Source: CAZOOK01 sp964581385
GTDB taxonomy: Bacteria > Pseudomonadota > Gammaproteobacteria > Nevskiales > Nevskiaceae
Direction: 5' to 3'
Assembly (NCBI GenBank): GCA_964581385.1
Contig: CAZOOK010000023.1
Location: forward strand, 1 to 64,000
DNA length: 64,000 bases
Each line of letters begins with the position of its first letter. The stretch's first letter is position 1. The translations under genes and the position numbers were made by a program. The notes below the pieces were generated by a model, which saw only the letters and a list, made by a program, of their open reading frames with translations, was not told the origin of the DNA and ran no database searches. Below are positions 55,656 to 63,955 of the stretch, one piece after another.

Positions 55656-56234
55656 TCAGGGGCAGCCGTCCGCCGAGTTGGACATGCTCCGCGAACTGTC
55701 GCACATGCGTATCTGTCCTCCTGGTTCGACGGTCACGCCCAGATAACGGGTCGCCGTACTCTTGAAATCTGCATAAGGATTCGTGAATTTATAGACTTGC
55801 CGCGTGGCGACACTCGTACGTCCCAGCGCACTGAAATCGAGCGTCGCAGGTCCGGTAATGGCAACGTTAGGACCAATGTCGCCAAACGTCCCACCTCTCA
55901 GATAAGCGGGATTTTCATCGGTAAAAAGAGTGTTGGTCTGGATAAACCAGTATTTGCCATTGGCAACGCAGTTGGAATTTGGAGCTGCCGCCACCAAGCT
56001 TGCGGACGGCGTTGAATTGGTCAGGCACAATGTCGTCGAGCGGCTTTGCTGGGTCGCGGTCGACTGTGCAAGCCGCAGAGCATTTTCGATTGTTTCGGCT
56101 ACTGCATGCGTCTGCCGGTTGTTAATTGCGGTGCGAAACGATGGAACCGAAAATGAAACCAGCAAGGCAACAATCGATACCGTGACGAGCAGTTCGATCA
56201 TCGTAAAACCCTGCGATGACGAAGGTACATTCAT
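55656..56234 (-). CDS. fimT: GspH/FimT-family pseudopilin
   Basis: A 192-residue pseudopilin. SSQG-FTMIELLVTVSIVALLVSF gives the prepilin cleavage after Gly9 with Glu5 present. VPSFRTAINNRQTHAVAETI and the domain with LGRTSV are typical of the GspH/FimT family. The start at 56234 overlaps the pilE-like gene stop as TGATG. FimU and FimT are hard to separate from sequence, so the symbol is provisional. Confidence 0.8.
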   Translation of the reverse strand: MNVPSSSQGFTMIELLVTVSIVALLVSFSVPSFRTAINNRQTHAVAETIENALRLAQSTATQQSRSTTLCLTNSTPSASLVAAAPNSNCVANGKYWFIQTNTLFTDENPAYLRGGTFGDIGPNVAITGPATLDFSALGRTSVATRQVYKFTNPYADFKSTATRYLGVTVEPGGQIRMCDSSRSMSNSADGCP

Positions 56235-56680
56235 CAGCAAGTCTGCCCTTTCTTGATGACCCAACAACTCTGCGGCGTGCTACCCCAGCCTGAAGGGAGA
56301 CCAGTTGTGCTTTGCACACCCGCCTGATTGACGGTATAGACGAAGCTCGCAACCTGACCCGAACCGGTCGCCGTAATCGTATAAGTCGTCGTCGACGGTG
56401 CTGCCGGACTGGTGCAGGCGATATGGAACGTCGCTCCGGTCGGGCCTACGGTACTGGATGTGCAGGGATAAGTAGACCCGCTACCGCTATATGTGCGGTT
56501 GTCCTGATAGTACTGCTCCATCAGTACGCGCTGAGCCGCAAGCGTATTGGTCGCATTGACCAGATAGCCGCGCTTCACGCTGTTTCGATATGAAGGAATC
56601 GCGATCCCGGCCAGAATCGACAGGATCAGCAGTGAGATCATCAGATCGATCATGGTAAATCCGCCAAGTGTTTTCTTCAT
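56234..56680 (-). CDS. pilE: PilE-like minor pilin with Asp5
   Basis: A 148-residue type IV pilin-like protein. The leader MKKTLGG is cleaved before FTMIDLMISLLILSILAGI. Mature position 5 is Asp where nearly all pilins have Glu. The globular domain QYYQDNRTYSG and a C-terminal Cys pair (CWVIKKGQTC) fit the PilE minor-pilin group. It is the first gene of the operon here, while in Pseudomonas pilE is last. Upstream to 56970 there are 290 bases without a gene, which must hold the operon promoter; no clear motif was found. Confidence 0.87.
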   Translation of the reverse strand: MKKTLGGFTMIDLMISLLILSILAGIAIPSYRNSVKRGYLVNATNTLAAQRVLMEQYYQDNRTYSGSGSTYPCTSSTVGPTGATFHIACTSPAAPSTTTYTITATGSGQVASFVYTVNQAGVQSTTGLPSGWGSTPQSCWVIKKGQTC

Positions 56681-56970
56681 ACCTCACCGTCGTCCAACCG
56701 CGTTGACTGTGGAAAACCTTCCTCGCACGACCCCTGCACGACCTTATGAAAGCCTTGGGGATATATTTCACCCCATCTTTTAATCCGCCTTCAATAATTC
56801 CCCTAGCGGCGCCAGCCTTTATATGTGAACTCGACGGACGGTCGCTTCCCGGGGAGTGAACGGAAAACCGGGCCTGGGCGCGACGGCGGTAGGGAAGCAT
56901 GAGGACTCGAAGCGGCTCACCCTGCGCACCCCCGCGCCTTTCAGCGCAGTTTTTCCATAGACAAAATGTA

Positions 56971-57741
56971 TCAGATGTTTTCGCTATCGTGCGCTGCCGG
57001 AACGGATTTATTGCGAACCAGCCAGCTCGCCCACAGGATGCCGACTTCATAAAGTGCATAAGTCGACAGCGCCAGGGATACCTGCGAGATGACATCCGGC
57101 GGCGTCAGGATCGCAGCGACGAAGAACACGCCCACGAGCACATAGTCGCGATGCGAGCGCAGCTGTTGCGGAGTCAGGAAGCCGGTCCAGCACAGCAGCA
57201 CGATGGCTACCGGCGTTTCGAAGGCCAGACCGAACGCGACAAACAATTTAAGAACGAAATCAAGGTACTTGCTGATATCGGTCATCATCGACACGCCTTC
57301 CGGCGTAACGCTCAGAAGGAACTGAAAGATGCGCGGCAGGATGATGAAATAGGCGAACGATACGCCGCCGTAGAACAGCAATGTGCTCGACATGAGCAGC
57401 GGAACAACCAGCCGCCGTTCGTTGCGGTACAAGCCCGGCGCGATGAAAGCCCAAAGCTGATAAAGCACCCATGGCAGAGCCAGCGCGAAAGCCAGCAGAC
57501 CGGCCAGCTTGAACGGTACGAAGAACGGCGAAGCAACCTCAGTGGCGATCATCGCGCTACCGGGCGGCAGCAGGCGCAGCAACGGCTTGGCGAGAAAGTG
57601 GTAGATCTTCTGGGCGTAAAACGCCAGCGGCAGGAAAATCAGCAGTACACCAGTCATCGCGCTCAGCAAGCGCTGCCGCAATTCGATCAGGTGTGCGAGC
57701 AGCGGCTGTTCGCCACCGCCCGCAGGAAAGTTATCGCCCAT
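56971..57741 (-). CDS. tatC: Sec-independent protein translocase TatC
   Basis: A 256-residue membrane protein with six helices, the receptor for twin-arginine signal peptides. EQPLLAHLIELRQRLL (about residues 11-26) carries the conserved Glu, FAYFIILPRIFQFLL and GLAFETPVAIVLL are core segments, and FVVAAILTPPDVISQ is typical. ATG 57741 overlaps tatB by 11 bases; a GTG two codons earlier is possible. Confidence 0.96.
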   Translation of the reverse strand: MGDNFPAGGGEQPLLAHLIELRQRLLSAMTGVLLIFLPLAFYAQKIYHFLAKPLLRLLPPGSAMIATEVASPFFVPFKLAGLLAFALALPWVLYQLWAFIAPGLYRNERRLVVPLLMSSTLLFYGGVSFAYFIILPRIFQFLLSVTPEGVSMMTDISKYLDFVLKLFVAFGLAFETPVAIVLLCWTGFLTPQQLRSHRDYVLVGVFFVAAILTPPDVISQVSLALSTYALYEVGILWASWLVRNKSVPAAHDSENI

Positions 57742-58042
57742 GCTCACCGGGTGCGTCGGATGGGTTCGGCAGAGCCTTGGTATCGTTGACGATTGTGCGC
57801 GCAGCGGTTTCGGTGTGGCTGGCCTGTTCCTTCAGCACACGCTGGGCATCATCCAGCTGCTGCTTGAGTTCCGAGACCTGAGTCTCGCGTTCCAGTTCGG
57901 CTGTGAAGTTGCGCATATAGGTGCGCGCCTTGCCGGTCCAGCGGCCGAGCGCCCGCGCGACACCCGGCAGCCGCTCCGGCCCAAGCACGACCAGTGCTAC
58001 CAGAAAACAAACCGCCAGCTCCGAGAAGCTGATATCGAGCAT
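57731..58042 (-). CDS. tatB: Sec-independent protein translocase TatB
   Basis: A 103-residue protein: one N-terminal helix (FSELAVCFLVALVVLGPERLP, with Glu8 and the GPERLP hinge) and a long amphipathic, coiled-coil-like tail. It forms the receptor with TatC. Shorter than E. coli TatB but usual for the group. tatA lies 27 bases upstream. Confidence 0.95.
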   Translation of the reverse strand: MLDISFSELAVCFLVALVVLGPERLPGVARALGRWTGKARTYMRNFTAELERETQVSELKQQLDDAQRVLKEQASHTETAARTIVNDTKALPNPSDAPGEHGR

Positions 58043-58069
58043 GCGTGCGCCCGGTCGTGAAAGTGAGGA

Positions 58070-58309
58070 TCAGACCTTGTCGCGCTGATTCGCCGCTGCC
58101 GGGGACGAACCGGCTGGCGGATGCCCATCGGCGCCGATTTCACCCGGGTTTTTCTTCGTCCCTTCGGTCTCGCCTTCGTGCATCGCCTGCTTGAAGTTCT
58201 TCACCGCCGCGCCAAGATCGCCACCGGCGCCGCGCAGCCGCTTAGTGCCGAATACAAGTACCGCAATCAACAGAAAAATCAGCCAATGCCAGATACTTAG
58301 AGAACCCAT
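58070..58309 (-). CDS. tatA: Sec-independent protein translocase TatA
   Basis: A 79-residue pore-forming subunit. LSIWHWLIFLLIAVLVFGTK (about residues 4-23) is the membrane helix, and GAAVKNFKQAMHE the amphipathic helix. The tail is hydrophilic and Pro/Gly-rich. It follows hisE by 87 bases on the same strand, a common his-tat arrangement. Confidence 0.95.
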   Translation of the reverse strand: MGSLSIWHWLIFLLIAVLVFGTKRLRGAGGDLGAAVKNFKQAMHEGETEGTKKNPGEIGADGHPPAGSSPAAANQRDKV

Positions 58310-58396
58310 CGCAATTCACCTCGAACAAATCCGGTTCTGGACGATCACTATATCAACGCAGGATGCCCTGCGAATGACCGGGACGGTATACGGTGC

Positions 58397-58738
58397 TTAC
58401 CGGTCTGGCGCGGAGGGCTGCCCGCGCGAAGCTTTTTCCTCAAGTCCGGAGCGGCCTTGCCGCCGCGCGAGTTCGGCGGTCAGTGCCGACAACGGAACAC
58501 CGCGCGCCACCATCATTACGAGCGTGTGAAACCACAGATCCGCGACTTCGTGCACGAGTGCCGCGTCGTCCGGATTCTTCGCGGCAATCAGGGTTTCCGC
58601 CGCTTCTTCGCCGACTTTTTTGAGAATGCCGTCGATGCCTTTCGCATATAGGGTGGCCACGTATGACTGCGCCGGATCTGCGGCCTTTCGGCTTTCGAGA
58701 ACGGCGTAAAGCGCGCCGATCACATCAGTTGAATTCAT
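58397..58738 (-). CDS. hisE: phosphoribosyl-ATP pyrophosphatase
   Basis: A 113-residue MazG-like enzyme, step 2 of histidine synthesis. SYVATLYAKGIDGILKKVGEEAAETLIAAK (read in two parts, about residues 25-54) has the metal-binding Glu cluster, and DLWFHTLVMMVARG the Asp. Normal for a stand-alone HisE. The start ATG at 58738 is preceded by 226 bases that hold no gene before the inverted glycosyltransferase. hisI is not next to it. Confidence 0.94.
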   Translation of the reverse strand: MNSTDVIGALYAVLESRKAADPAQSYVATLYAKGIDGILKKVGEEAAETLIAAKNPDDAALVHEVADLWFHTLVMMVARGVPLSALTAELARRQGRSGLEEKASRGQPSAPDR

Positions 58739-58964
58739 CGGGATTCCGCGAAACAGAAAACGTGCGCGAGGATACCGGACTTGTGCCGTGCCGTCGCTCG
58801 CCCTTGCATTGCGGTGCTTATCCGGACCGGGCAAGATTTATCGGACAAAGCGATGGATTGCTCGCAGCAAATCATGGATCGCGCTTTGGCGTGTTCGAGA
58901 ATCGGCCCTGCGCGGCGAAACAGACTTACCACTGCAGTAACGTCGGATAGGCCATTCAGGAACA

Positions 58965-60104
58965 GTGAAAATCGGGCATTACAACTCGAAAATGTGGATG
59001 CTGGGCGGAATCGTCTCGTATGTCACACGCATCTGCGCCGCCCAGCGTGACGCCGGGAACGAAGTCATTTTGTTCGACAATTGCCCGGCCGCACCTGGCG
59101 GCGTTGCCAATCCGGCCATCCGGAAGGTCGATTCGGCCATCGACCTGTTCGCCAAAGCACAATCGCTCAGCATCGACATTCTTCACCTGCACACTCGTGT
59201 CGCCTCATCACCTCCGCCGGGCCTGAAGGCGGTGCGCACGATTCACTTCCATGAGCCTTATTGTCCGAGCGGCACGCAATTCCTGTTTCGCCACGAAATA
59301 GCCTGTCAGCACACCTACGGCTTTGCCGCCTGCGTGAAAGGCTATCTATATGACCGTTGCGGCAGCCTGCGGCCGCTGAACCTGGTCGAATCAGTTACCC
59401 GCTACCGCAACGAGCGACGCACCTTGCCGGGTATTCGTGCATTCGCGGTCAGCAACTTCATGAAACAGCGCCTGATCGATGCCGGTTATGCGGCGCGGGA
59501 TATCGTCATGCTGCGGCCAACCGCCTGCGAATGCCCGGATTATCAGCTCGCGCCAGCGGCGGAGACACCTCGCTTTGTTTTCCTCGGTCGCCTCATTCCG
59601 GAAAAAGGGCTGGGCTGGTTGCTGCGCTCGCTCGCTCGCGTCGACGCGCCATGCCATCTCGATATTGCCGGCGATGGGCATGTGCGGCAGAAGATGCAAC
59701 GGCTCGCGACCGATCTTGGCATTGCCGATCGGGTCACTTTTCACGGCTGGATCGGGGACAGCGAAGTGCGGTTGCTGCTCAGCAAAGCCACGGCCCTGAT
59801 CTATCCCTCGATATGGCAGGAACCATCAGGAGTGGCGGTATTCGAAGCCATGGCGCAGGGCCGTACGGTCATTGTCAGCAAGGTTGGTGGCGCTGCTGAG
59901 CCGATCGATCATGGCAGTGATGGTCTCTGCGTCGATTCCGGTGACGAAGAGCAGCTTGCGCAGGCGATACAGGTGCTGGCAACCGATGCGGAGTTCGCCC
60001 GACGGTTGGGACGCGCGGCCTGGGAGAAAGCGAAGCGTTCACTCAACCTTCAACTGCACATCGGGGAGCTCGAGTCGCAGTACCGGGAAATCATCGGTAG
60101 GTGA
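58965..60104 (+). CDS. GT4 family glycosyltransferase
   Basis: A 379-residue GT-B glycosyltransferase. The C-terminal domain has FVFLGRLIPEKGLGWLLRSL (about residues 204-223) and EPSGVAVFEAMAQGRTVIVS (about 286-305), the E-x7-E donor motif of family 4. The N-domain has a Gly loop WMLGGIVSYVTR. Several Cys residues (HEPYCPSGTQF, ACQHTYGFAACVKG, CGS) form an unusual cluster at about 100-140. It is read against the his genes and lies between hisF and hisE, the usual place of hisI. Start is GTG 58965. Probably involved in surface glycan synthesis; transferred or rearranged here. Confidence 0.88.
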   Translation: MKIGHYNSKMWMLGGIVSYVTRICAAQRDAGNEVILFDNCPAAPGGVANPAIRKVDSAIDLFAKAQSLSIDILHLHTRVASSPPPGLKAVRTIHFHEPYCPSGTQFLFRHEIACQHTYGFAACVKGYLYDRCGSLRPLNLVESVTRYRNERRTLPGIRAFAVSNFMKQRLIDAGYAARDIVMLRPTACECPDYQLAPAAETPRFVFLGRLIPEKGLGWLLRSLARVDAPCHLDIAGDGHVRQKMQRLATDLGIADRVTFHGWIGDSEVRLLLSKATALIYPSIWQEPSGVAVFEAMAQGRTVIVSKVGGAAEPIDHGSDGLCVDSGDEEQLAQAIQVLATDAEFARRLGRAAWEKAKRSLNLQLHIGELESQYREIIGR

Positions 60105-60125
60105 AGATTTGCCTACCAGATATCT

Positions 60126-60896
60126 CTAAAGCCTGACGCAAATTCCCTTACTTGCCAGATACCGTTTGGTTTCCGCGATCGAGTAGGTGCCTTGGTGAAA
60201 GATGCTGGCTGCCAGGACCGCATCGGCGCTGCCGTCGTGGAATCCTTCATAGAGATGTTCCAGCGTGCCGACGCCGCCGGAGGCGATGATCGGCACCGTC
60301 ACTGCTTCGGCGATGGTGTGCAGCAGTTCATTGTCGTAACCGGCCTTGGTGCCGTCACGATCCATGCTCGTCACGAGCAACTCGCCAGCGCCTTTTTTGA
60401 CCATTTTGATCGCCCACTCGACGGCATCGATGCCGGTCGGCCGGCGGCCGCCATGGGTGAACACTTCCCAGCGCGGCGCTTCCTTTTTCTTGTTGACGCG
60501 CTTGGCGTCGATGGCGACGACGATGCACTGTACGCCATAGCGATCGCCGGCTTCGGTGACGAAGTCGGGGCTCTGCACGGCGGCGGTGTTGATCGACACT
60601 TTGTCGGCGCCGGCCGACAGCAACGAGCGCACATCGGCGCAGCTACGCACGCCGCCGCCGACGGTCAGCGGGATGTAAACCTCGCGTGCGACCGCTTCCA
60701 CCGTCTTGAACAGGATCGGCCGCGCGTCGGAGCTGGCGGTGATGTCGAGAAACACCAGCTCATCCGCGCCCTGCTGATCGTAGCGGCGCGCAACCTCGAC
60801 CGGATCACCCGCATCCCGTAATTCTTCGAAGCGCACGCCTTTGACGACGCGGCCAGCATCGATGTCGAGACAGGGAATGACACGCTTGGCGAGCAT
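60126..60896 (-). CDS. hisF: imidazole glycerol phosphate synthase subunit HisF
   Basis: A 256-residue TIM barrel forming IGP and AICAR together with HisH. VIPCLDIDAGRVVKG contains catalytic Asp11, and VVAIDAKRVN the second Asp near 130. Phosphate loops VGGGVRSCADV and IASGGVGTLEHL are intact. ATG 60896 is chosen because the upstream in-frame part is repeat sequence. It converges on the GT4 gene with 21 bases between them. Confidence 0.96.
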   Translation of the reverse strand: MLAKRVIPCLDIDAGRVVKGVRFEELRDAGDPVEVARRYDQQGADELVFLDITASSDARPILFKTVEAVAREVYIPLTVGGGVRSCADVRSLLSAGADKVSINTAAVQSPDFVTEAGDRYGVQCIVVAIDAKRVNKKKEAPRWEVFTHGGRRPTGIDAVEWAIKMVKKGAGELLVTSMDRDGTKAGYDNELLHTIAEAVTVPIIASGGVGTLEHLYEGFHDGSADAVLAASIFHQGTYSIAETKRYLASKGICVRL

Positions 60897-60901
60897 TGTT
60901 A

Positions 60902-60931
60902 GGTGAGGAGTGAGGGGTGAGAGGTGAGGAG
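60902..60931. repeat. GTGAGG-rich dispersed repeat upstream of hisF
   Basis: Units GGTGAGGAGTGAGGGGTGAG and AGGTGAGGAG start six bases upstream of the hisF ATG. A related copy on the other strand (TTACTCCTCACCC, 61035-61059) ends just before the hisA stop, so the 164-base hisF-hisA gap is framed by the repeat. Same family as the copies at 32125 and 38969. Confidence 0.55.
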
Positions 60932-61060
60932 AAACGGCAGGCAAGAATCCAGCGGCACAAGCGGCACAAGCTTTGAGAGCCGCGGTCCTCCAAAGCCTCT
61001 CGCAAAGACTTTCGGAGCATATCGCTTTTCCACCTTACTCCTCACCCTTTACTCCTAACT

Positions 61061-61786
61061 TCAAGACACCGCTTTCAGGCAATCAACCAGTTTGAGCCCG
61101 CCTTCGTATAGCGCGCGGCCGATGACGCAGCCGATCACGCCATCGCCTTCCAATTCGCGCAGCTTGCGCAGATCGTCAACGCTGGAAACGCCGCCTGAGG
61201 CAATGATCGGGGTGGTGATCGCCTGTGCCATCTCGCGGGTGGAATCGGAATTGAAACCGCTCATCATGCCGTCGCGACCGATGTCGGTATAGATGATCGC
61301 TTCGACGCCGTCGCGCTCGCAGTGCTGGGCCATTTCGATGGCGCCGAAATGCGAAAGCTTGGCCCAGCCGTCGACGGCGACACGCCCGTCCTTGGCGTCG
61401 ATGGCGACGAGAACATGGCGCGGATATTCGATGCAAAGGTCGCGCACGAAGTGCGGCGTGTTGACCGCCTTGGTGCCGATAATCACGAAGCTGACGCCGA
61501 CATCCAGCAGTTGCTGGACCGTGTCTTCGTCGCGGATGCCGCCGCCGACCTGCACCGGAATGTCACCGGCCGCAGCGACGATCTTTTCGACCGTCTTCAG
61601 GTTGACCGGCGCGCCTTTCACCGCGCCATCGAGATCGACGACGTGGAGACGTTGCGCGCCGTCGCCTACGAAACGACGGGCGACTTCCGCGGGTTCGTTG
61701 GAAAACACGGTCACGTCATTCATACGGCCTTGGCGGAGACGCACGCACTGGCCGTTTTTGAGGTCGATAGCTGGGATCAGCAGCAT
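61061..61786 (-). CDS. hisA: phosphoribosylformimino-5-aminoimidazole carboxamide ribotide isomerase
   Basis: A 241-residue TIM barrel. LIPAIDLKNGQCVRLRQG carries catalytic Asp8; VQVGGGIRDEDTV and IASGGVSSVDDL are the phosphate sites; YTDIGRDGMMSG holds the second Asp. It produces the HisF/HisH substrate. 141 bases without any recognisable feature separate it from hisH. Confidence 0.96.
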   Translation of the reverse strand: MLLIPAIDLKNGQCVRLRQGRMNDVTVFSNEPAEVARRFVGDGAQRLHVVDLDGAVKGAPVNLKTVEKIVAAAGDIPVQVGGGIRDEDTVQQLLDVGVSFVIIGTKAVNTPHFVRDLCIEYPRHVLVAIDAKDGRVAVDGWAKLSHFGAIEMAQHCERDGVEAIIYTDIGRDGMMSGFNSDSTREMAQAITTPIIASGGVSSVDDLRKLRELEGDGVIGCVIGRALYEGGLKLVDCLKAVS

Positions 61787-61927
61787 GTGGGGGCCGGCAT
61801 GGGGAGAAACGTCAGTCGGCGACTGGAATCTGATGTGTTATGGAGAGTAGAACTTGTTCCCTAGCCACCACTCTGCCCAAATCGGCGCGACGTGGCAAGC
61901 ACCGGCTGCCGGCCGACGAACGGAGGC

Positions 61928-62575
61928 TCAGTCGGCACGTCCGTCCCACACCGCGAAATTCGCCAGCAGCCGCATCCCTGCATCGTGGCTCTTTTCCGGG
62001 TGGAACTGGAATCCGACGATGTTGTTGCGCGCGACGGCGGCGGCAAAGCTTTCGCCGTAGTTGGCTTCGCCGAGCGTGTGCTCCGGGCTTTTCGGCGCTG
62101 CGTAATAGCTGTGCACGAAGTAAAACCAGCTGGCATCGGGAACGCCCGCGTACACGGGGTGCGGACGTTTCCAGCGCACCTGGTTCCAGCCCATATGCGG
62201 GACCTTGAGGCGTTCGGCGGCGCCGCTTTGCGGATCGGGGAAGCGCACGACGCGGCCGGGAATCAGTCCCAGCGCCGGTACGCCACCGTTTTCTTCGCTG
62301 AAGTCGAGCAGCACCTGCATGCCGAGGCAAACGCCGAGCAAGGGTACTTCGCGCGCCGCCTCGACGATCATCTGATCGAGTTCGAGCCGGTGCAATTCGC
62401 CCATGCATGCGCGCGCGCCGCCGACGCCCGGCAGCACCAGCCGGTCGCATTTGCGCAGCTTTTCGGGGTCGTAACTGACTTCGATGCGCTGGTGGTCTGC
62501 CACTCTTTCCAGCGCTTTCGCTAGCGAGTGCAGATTGCCCATGCCGTAATCGATGACGCCTATCGTCGCCGCCAT
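61928..62575 (-). CDS. hisH: imidazole glycerol phosphate synthase glutaminase subunit HisH
   Basis: A 215-residue class I glutaminase. The nucleophile is in PLLGVCLGMQVLLD (about residues 79-92), the oxyanion loop is LPGVGGARACMG, and His/Glu of the triad are in GFQFHPEKSHDAG. It supplies ammonia to HisF. ATG 62575 (MAATIGVIDYGMGNLHSL) is the family start; the longer frame is not needed. Confidence 0.96.
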   Translation of the reverse strand: MAATIGVIDYGMGNLHSLAKALERVADHQRIEVSYDPEKLRKCDRLVLPGVGGARACMGELHRLELDQMIVEAAREVPLLGVCLGMQVLLDFSEENGGVPALGLIPGRVVRFPDPQSGAAERLKVPHMGWNQVRWKRPHPVYAGVPDASWFYFVHSYYAAPKSPEHTLGEANYGESFAAAVARNNIVGFQFHPEKSHDAGMRLLANFAVWDGRAD

Positions 62576-62597
62576 GAAAGGTCTTGACCTGAGTACC

Positions 62598-63191
62598 TTA
62601 AAGAGAACCTTTCGTCGACGGCAGCACATCCTGTGCACGGGGATCCAGCTCGACCGCGGCGCGGAGCGCGCGGCCGAACGCCTTGAATACGGTTTCGGCG
62701 ATGTGGTGCGCGTTACGGCCGCGCAGTGAGTCGATGTGCATGGTCAGCTTCGCGTGGTTCACGAAGCCTTGGAAGAATTCGCGGAACAGATCCACGTCGA
62801 AATCGGCGATGCGCGCACGCGGAAACTCGACGAACCATTCGAGACCGGGGCGGCCGGAGCAGTCCACGACGACGCGCGACAGTGCCTCGTCGAGCGGTAC
62901 ATAGGCATGTCCGTAGCGGCGGATACCCTGCTTGCTGGCGAGCGCCTGGTCGAAAGCCTGCCCGAGCGTGATGCCGATGTCCTCGACGGTGTGATGCGCG
63001 TCGATCTCAAGATCCCCGTTGGCTTCCACGACCAGATCGATCAGTCCGTGCCGCGCAACTTGGTCGAGCATGTGATCGAGAAACGGCAGCCCGCTGGCCA
63101 GCCGTGCATTGCCGGTGCCATCGAGATCAATCTCGACACTGATTTTCGTCTCGCGGGTAGCGCGGACGATTCGGGCTCGACGGGAATTCAT
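62598..63191 (-). CDS. hisB: imidazoleglycerol-phosphate dehydratase
   Basis: A 197-residue monofunctional dehydratase with no fused histidinol-phosphatase domain. The manganese ligands are visible: LPFLDHMLDQVARHG, IDAHHTVEDIGI, YVPLDEALS and NAHHIAETVFKAFGRAL. ATG 63191 (MNSRRARIVRATRETKI) is the usual start. First gene of the his cluster in this orientation. Confidence 0.96.
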   Translation of the reverse strand: MNSRRARIVRATRETKISVEIDLDGTGNARLASGLPFLDHMLDQVARHGLIDLVVEANGDLEIDAHHTVEDIGITLGQAFDQALASKQGIRRYGHAYVPLDEALSRVVVDCSGRPGLEWFVEFPRARIADFDVDLFREFFQGFVNHAKLTMHIDSLRGRNAHHIAETVFKAFGRALRAAVELDPRAQDVLPSTKGSL

Positions 63192-63243
63192 TGGGAGATT
63201 TAGCAATTGCCGCGTCGCAGCATACCGCGGAAGGCACGGAATT

Positions 63244-63540
63244 TCATCTTTGCGGCAGCCGCGCGCTCAGCTCGATCTGCGTAAGTCCCTTTATCGCAAC
63301 GCGTTTACGGGCGCGGCCATGGCCTGCAACCACTTCGATACATGACACCGGAACATCCAGAGCCGCGGCCAGCAGCGAGGCCACCGCGGCATTGGCGCGT
63401 CCGCGTTCCGGGGCGGCGGTGACCGCCACCTTCAGCGCTTCGCCATACCAGCCGAGTACCGCGTCGCGCGAAGATTTCGGACTGACCTTCAGGTCCAGAT
63501 ACCGAATTTCGGGATCGTGATCCCGATCCGTGTCGGTCAT
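63244..63540 (-). CDS. DUF167 (YggU-family) protein
   Basis: A 98-residue small alpha/beta protein. LDLKVSPKSSRDAVLGWYG, VAVTAAPERGRANAAV and VEVVAGHGRARKRVAIKGL give the complete DUF167 pattern; the family role is unknown. ATG 63540 overlaps the stop of the upstream membrane-protein gene as ATGA. The longer frame to 63705 is a shadow. Confidence 0.88.
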   Translation of the reverse strand: MTDTDRDHDPEIRYLDLKVSPKSSRDAVLGWYGEALKVAVTAAPERGRANAAVASLLAAALDVPVSCIEVVAGHGRARKRVAIKGLTQIELSARLPQR

Positions 63541-63875
63541 GCCATCAATCCGCCGATGATCGCGCCGAGCAGACGCATTCCCGAATCGATAAATGCCAGC
63601 ATTAAACCGCCGAAGCCGGCCAGCATTCCGACCACGATGAATCCGCTGATCATCGTGCCCAGAGTGGCGAACAGTGCACCGACGAGAATCGACGATACGA
63701 GCCACGCCAGCAACGCGCGCCCGACGCCACCGGCGGCTTTACCGCCGACGAGGCCGCCGAGTAGACCACCGATGCCCGGCAGCCAGCACAGCAGAACCGG
63801 GATGACGATCATCCACAGCGCGCCCATCAGAATCGTGCCCTCACCACTTTTGGCCACAGCAACCTCTTCGTACAT
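63537..63875 (-). CDS. small hydrophobic membrane protein
   Basis: A 112-residue protein with three or four membrane segments (about residues 15-33, 34-52 Gly-rich, 54-82, 85-110) and many Gly residues (GIGGLLGGLVGGKAAGG). I do not recognise the family; the place beside a DUF167 gene is often taken by YggT, but the sequence does not look like YggT. Coupled to the next gene by ATGA. Confidence 0.6.
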   Translation of the reverse strand: MYEEVAVAKSGEGTILMGALWMIVIPVLLCWLPGIGGLLGGLVGGKAAGGVGRALLAWLVSSILVGALFATLGTMISGFIVVGMLAGFGGLMLAFIDSGMRLLGAIIGGLMA

Positions 63876-63955
63876 TTGAATCTCCGGAGTTTACCAAGCG
63901 AGCGCGCCTACCCTATGGCAAACTGCGCGCTCCTTTGTTCCCTCGGTTCAGTGCC

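Noticed and set aside
56681..56970. Sigma-54 promoter for the pilin operon
   Set aside because: I found no convincing TGGCAC-N5-TTGC pattern in the 290 bases upstream of the pilE-like gene.
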